This document shows positions 40,898 to 44,247 of a stretch of DNA of 44,247 nucleotides, one piece after another. This stretch comes from JBBQDZ01 sp038237515 (GTDB taxonomy: Bacteria > Actinomycetota > Thermoleophilia > Gaiellales > Gaiellaceae). Every line of letters starts with the position of its first letter. The stretch's first letter is position 1. Under the pieces are notes generated by a model. It had not been told where the DNA came from and did not search any database. It saw only the letters and a list, made by a program, of their open reading frames with translations. Location of the stretch: NCBI GenBank assembly GCA_038237515.1, contig JBBRYP010000029.1, forward strand, positions 1-44,247. Direction: 5' to 3'. The position numbers and the translations under genes were made by a program.

Positions 40898-40913
40898 GGT
40901 AAACATGAGAGAT

Positions 40914-40929
40914 GATTCAGGTCTAAGGT
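40914..40929 (+). promoter_or_regulatory. 16-bp site O2, exact repeat of O1
   Basis: GATTCAGGTCTAAGGT again, same orientation, 57 bases from O1 and 17 bases upstream of the liv -35 box. It lies 47 bases before the ATG of the divergent esterase gene, so one regulator could control both directions. Confidence 0.55.
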
Positions 40930-40975
40930 TTTCGGGTAGGCGGAGAAAGTCTTCGGTGAGCGACGAAAGGGAGAG

Positions 40976-42556
40976 ATGACGAGGTTTGGTGGATTGGCTG
41001 CGCTGGCAGCTGCAGTTGTGATGGCGGCACCGGCCGCCTCTGCCGCCGCCCCGCAGCTGAGTGCCTTCGACACGGCCGTGGCGGCAATCCTCGCGGAGCC
41101 CTACCAGCCGAACTACGTCCCGGCCGGCACCGACAGCGCCTTCCTGCCGGACGCCGTCCCCAACACGGCGCCCGCGCAGGACTACACCAGCGGGTCGATC
41201 CCCGGCAGCGCAGATCATCCGAACTGGCCCGCGGCCTTCGCCTACGTGCGCTACCTCTCAGGCGACGGGGCGCCCCTCCGCGCCCGCGTCGCCGTGCACG
41301 CAGGCGTGACGCGCCCGGGCGTCGTCGTCGCCCATGGCTTCAACACGAACGGCAAGGAGTCGGTGATCCGGTGGGCGGCGATGCTCTACGCGAACGGGTA
41401 TGACGTCATCGCGTCGGATCAGCGCGACTTCAAGGACGAGTACCAGCCGTCGACGCCGCCGCTCGCGAGCGACGGCTACCCGAACTGGCTGCAGACCTTC
41501 GGCTGGAAGGAGGCGCAGGACGTCCTCGCCGCCGGCCAGTATCTAAAGGCGCAGCCCGGCGTCGGCTCGGTCGGCCTGCTCGGGTTCAGCGAGGGGGCCC
41601 AGAACGCGGTGCTCGCGCTCGGAAACGACGCCGGCGGCGTCTTCAGCGCGGGCCTCACGTTCAGTCCTCCCGCAGACCAGAACGCTCAGGTCTACAGCAC
41701 GGCGGTGCCCCCGGACTGCCAGCCGCCGGGCTGCTCCTACCCGGCCACCGACAGCCTCGTCGCGCTGGTCGTCCCGCCGTACGGCAGCGGGGGCAAGTAC
41801 GACGACCCCTGCCAGGTCCTGAACGACGCCGCGGCGCGCTACCAGACGACTCCGCCAACGATCCTCGCCCAGGAGAGGGCCTTTCGCGCCCAGCAGAGCG
41901 TCACGGTGCCGCTGCTCAACTTCTACTCCCAGGACGACTCGCTCGTCCAGCCGTTCCACGCGAAGATGATGGCCGGGTACGAGAACGGCAAGCCGCTCCA
42001 GAAGACGTTCCTCGTCTCCCGTGGCGAGCACGCCTACTTCTTCGATCGCTGGTGGCAGCAGCGGGCGATCCTCGACTACTTCAAGGCTCTGCTTCCCGGC
42101 GCGTCCGCCGACGGCGCGATCATGGTCGCACCCACGGTGAATCAGACGCCCGGAGGCGCGGCGTTCTCGACCCAGCTCGTCGATCTCGGCAACCCGACCA
42201 CCGCCGACGCCGACGCGCTCGCCAACAAGCCGGTCGTCTGTCCGGCCGCCCCGACCGCGGTCACGCTCCTCTCCCTCGGCGCTCGCCGCGACCGCGCCGG
42301 AGTGATGGTCCGCTGGCGCACCGCAAGCGAGACCGGCGTGGTCGGCTTCGACGTCTACCGCGCCGACGGCGATCGCCGAGTGCGCATCAACCGGCGGCTC
42401 GTCGCGGCCCGCGGCTCGGTGGGGCTCCCCGCGGCCGGCTATGCCTACGCGGTGCGTGACCGCGCGGTCTCGCGGCGCTCGGGTCTCCGGTACGAGGTCG
42501 AGAGCGTGCGGACCAACGGGCGGCGGTCGCTGGTCGGCTCGATCCTGGCTCGCTGA
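40976..42556 (+). CDS. Secreted alpha/beta hydrolase (esterase/lipase-like) with C-terminal beta domain
   Basis: 526 residues. ATG follows a GGGAG ribosome-binding site by two or three bases. Signal peptide (about 4-24, cleavage near ASA-A). Hydrolase domain with HGFNTNGKES (oxyanion region), S205 in GFSEG, acid D320/D321 (YSQDDSLV) and H352 (GEHAYF). A C-terminal domain (about 425-526: VMVRWRTASETGVVGFDVYR) looks like a fibronectin-III-type module. Divergent from the Liv operon across a shared control region, so it may release the ligand that LivK captures (inference). Confidence 0.82.
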   Translation: MTRFGGLAALAAAVVMAAPAASAAAPQLSAFDTAVAAILAEPYQPNYVPAGTDSAFLPDAVPNTAPAQDYTSGSIPGSADHPNWPAAFAYVRYLSGDGAPLRARVAVHAGVTRPGVVVAHGFNTNGKESVIRWAAMLYANGYDVIASDQRDFKDEYQPSTPPLASDGYPNWLQTFGWKEAQDVLAAGQYLKAQPGVGSVGLLGFSEGAQNAVLALGNDAGGVFSAGLTFSPPADQNAQVYSTAVPPDCQPPGCSYPATDSLVALVVPPYGSGGKYDDPCQVLNDAAARYQTTPPTILAQERAFRAQQSVTVPLLNFYSQDDSLVQPFHAKMMAGYENGKPLQKTFLVSRGEHAYFFDRWWQQRAILDYFKALLPGASADGAIMVAPTVNQTPGGAAFSTQLVDLGNPTTADADALANKPVVCPAAPTAVTLLSLGARRDRAGVMVRWRTASETGVVGFDVYRADGDRRVRINRRLVAARGSVGLPAAGYAYAVRDRAVSRRSGLRYEVESVRTNGRRSLVGSILAR

Positions 42557-42560
42557 GCGA

Positions 42561-43007
42561 TCAAGAGTGTCGTTCGGGGCGACTGCGAAATCTTCCCAAC
42601 ACGGCGAAGCAGGCCAGGAAGAGAACGCCGAGCGCAATCAGCGCGGCCGTCCCACTGACAGCGACTGCAAGTCCGATGACGATCGGCAGCGCAACGGTCA
42701 TGACGGCCACTCCCACCCCGAGCCAGAGGCCGACGCGAGCGAAGCGCATCCCCGTCTTATAGACGCCCTCTATCAACACGAGCGCCGGGTTAATGTTCCC
42801 CTCGGGCAGATCGGCGACGAGCGCCTGTAGGTCGCCGAGCGTCTTCGCCGCGAAGGCCTTGTCGAGCCTCGCCGACAGCTCTTCGGTCGTGATCCGCCCC
42901 GCAGTCGCCTCGTCTCGCAGCGTTGCAACCGTGCGCTCCCGATCGGCATCGGAGCAACGAATCGAGGGGGCCGGGAAGAAGCTCATCCCGGGTGAAGTGT
43001 CGCGCAT
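42561..43007 (-). CDS. DUF1707 (SHOCT-like) membrane protein
   Basis: 148 residues; an ATG at residue 8 is an alternative start. Residues about 17-70 (IRCSDADRERTVATLRDEAT ... RLDKAFAAKTLGDLQALVADLP) are a DUF1707 domain, common in actinobacterial membrane or regulatory proteins. Two hydrophobic helices follow (about 92-115 and 117-138), then a basic tail. Convergent with the secreted esterase (4-base gap). Function unknown. Confidence 0.85.
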   Translation of the reverse strand: MRDTSPGMSFFPAPSIRCSDADRERTVATLRDEATAGRITTEELSARLDKAFAAKTLGDLQALVADLPEGNINPALVLIEGVYKTGMRFARVGLWLGVGVAVMTVALPIVIGLAVAVSGTAALIALGVLFLACFAVLGRFRSRPERHS

Positions 43008-43032
43008 ACCGCGGGCGGCTTATCCCCTAGCC

Positions 43033-43163
43033 ATCTGGAGCGATCGGCGTCTGCGGGCGGAGCCGGGCTTGCCCCGGCGGGAGCCCAAGAACGAAGGAGG
43101 CAACGGCGGGACGCAGCTACGGGTGAGCGGCCCCAGCCACAGGCCACCCACCGCAGCCGCCCG
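43033..43163 (+). repeat. 131-bp direct repeat, unit 1
   Basis: Differs from unit 2 at about two positions (GGCGTCTGCGGG versus GGCACCTGCGGG). Contains GCGGAGCCGGGCTTGCCCCG, AAGAACGAAGGAGGCAACGG and ACGCAGCTACGGGTGAGCGG blocks. Confidence 0.85.
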
Positions 43164-43227
43164 CGATGAAGGAGTTCGGGGGAAACAGGTTCCCCCACCC
43201 GGAAGCAGTTCCTGTCCGGTTCTCGTC

Positions 43228-43358
43228 ATCTGGAGCGATCGGCACCTGCGGGCGGAGCCGGGCTTGCCCCGGCGGGAGCCCAAGAACGAAGGAGGCAACG
43301 GCGGGACGCAGCTACGGGTGAGCGGCCCCAGCCACAGGCCACCCACCGCAGCCGCCCG
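43228..43358 (+). repeat. 131-bp direct repeat, unit 2
   Basis: Second copy, 195 bases on from unit 1. The near identity implies a recent duplication or gene-conversion event; the 64-base linkers differ. Confidence 0.85.
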
Positions 43359-43401
43359 GAAGGAGGGGGGTCCGGGGGGGAACCAGGGGTTCCCCCACGA
43401 G

Positions 43402-44247
<846 letters not shown>

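Larger units (their letters stand above)
43008..43401. repeat. 394-base gene-free stretch with a duplicated repeat between clpX and the DUF1707 gene
   Basis: Two nearly identical 131-bp units (43033-43163 and 43228-43358) in direct orientation, each starting ATCTGGAGCGATCGGC and ending CCGCAGCCGCCCG. Each is followed by a G-rich hairpin (GGGGGAAACAGGTTCCCCC and GGGGGGAACCAGGGGTTCCC). No gene seen. This family differs in sequence from R1-R5 but shares the G-run/C-run hairpin design. Confidence 0.8.

Noticed and set aside
38760..40979. 739-codon plus-strand open frame over livG and livK
   Set aside because: Antisense shadow; the minus strand encodes clear ABC transporter genes.
41543..42637. 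Minus-strand open frame under the secreted esterase
   Set aside because: Antisense to a gene with signal peptide, GxSxG box and ribosome-binding site; low-information sequence.

Overview
High-GC chromosomal DNA, most likely from an uncultured actinobacterium of the Thermoleophilia type (Gaiellales/Solirubrobacterales). This is inferred from the gene repertoire, frequent GTG/TTG starts, dense coupled operons and the PD-(D/E)XK and HARE-like families; no rRNA is present to prove it. Nearly all housekeeping genes are on the minus strand. One tRNA (Ala-GGC) is present; there is no CRISPR array.

Layout. 1-698: the 3' end of an IS3-like element has cut a NarL-type response regulator, beside a stand-alone receiver. 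698-3451: membrane PAF-acetylhydrolase-like hydrolase and a GAF histidine kinase. 3692-6062: a gene graveyard around tRNA-Ala (two HARE-like winged-helix copies, one wrecked; a winged-helix fragment; a frameshifted PD-(D/E)XK nuclease) plus an intact secreted HYR protein. 6095-12765: rsfS, nadD, obgE, rpmA, rplU and an RNase E/G, with a plus-strand secreted-protein gene wedged between rpmA and obgE. 14103-20157: the rod-shape cluster rodA-mrdA-mreD-mreC-mreB. 20700-27149: maf, a HIT protein, a methyltransferase, ndk, a zinc-ribbon membrane protein, a 37-residue membrane peptide, folC and valS. 27576-28951: an ISL3-family IS with a split transposase. 29171-40817: an eleven-gene unit joining a Liv-type ABC importer to polyhydroxyalkanoate (PHA) genes. 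40976-42556: a divergent secreted esterase. The window ends with a DUF1707 protein, a duplicated repeat and the 3' part of clpX.

The most system-like region is 29171-42556. It encodes a periplasmic binding protein, two ATPases and two permeases, then an alpha/beta hydrolase, acyl-CoA ligase, TetR regulator, KAS III-like enzyme, PHA synthase, (R)-specific hydratase and hydroxybutyrate-dehydrogenase-like SDR. Seven consecutive junctions from livM to the SDR gene are 4-bp ATGA/GTGA overlaps. The divergent promoter region carries two identical 16-bp sites, one on the predicted -10 box. I infer a dedicated route from an external ester or short carboxylate through import and CoA activation to PHA storage.

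Intergenic DNA is unusually structured: a 160-bp foldback MITE (two copies, one exactly at the mreB stop codon, the other nested in a second repeat whose unoccupied counterpart lies after livF), a G-rich double-hairpin repeat (five copies), and a duplicated 131-bp repeat before clpX.
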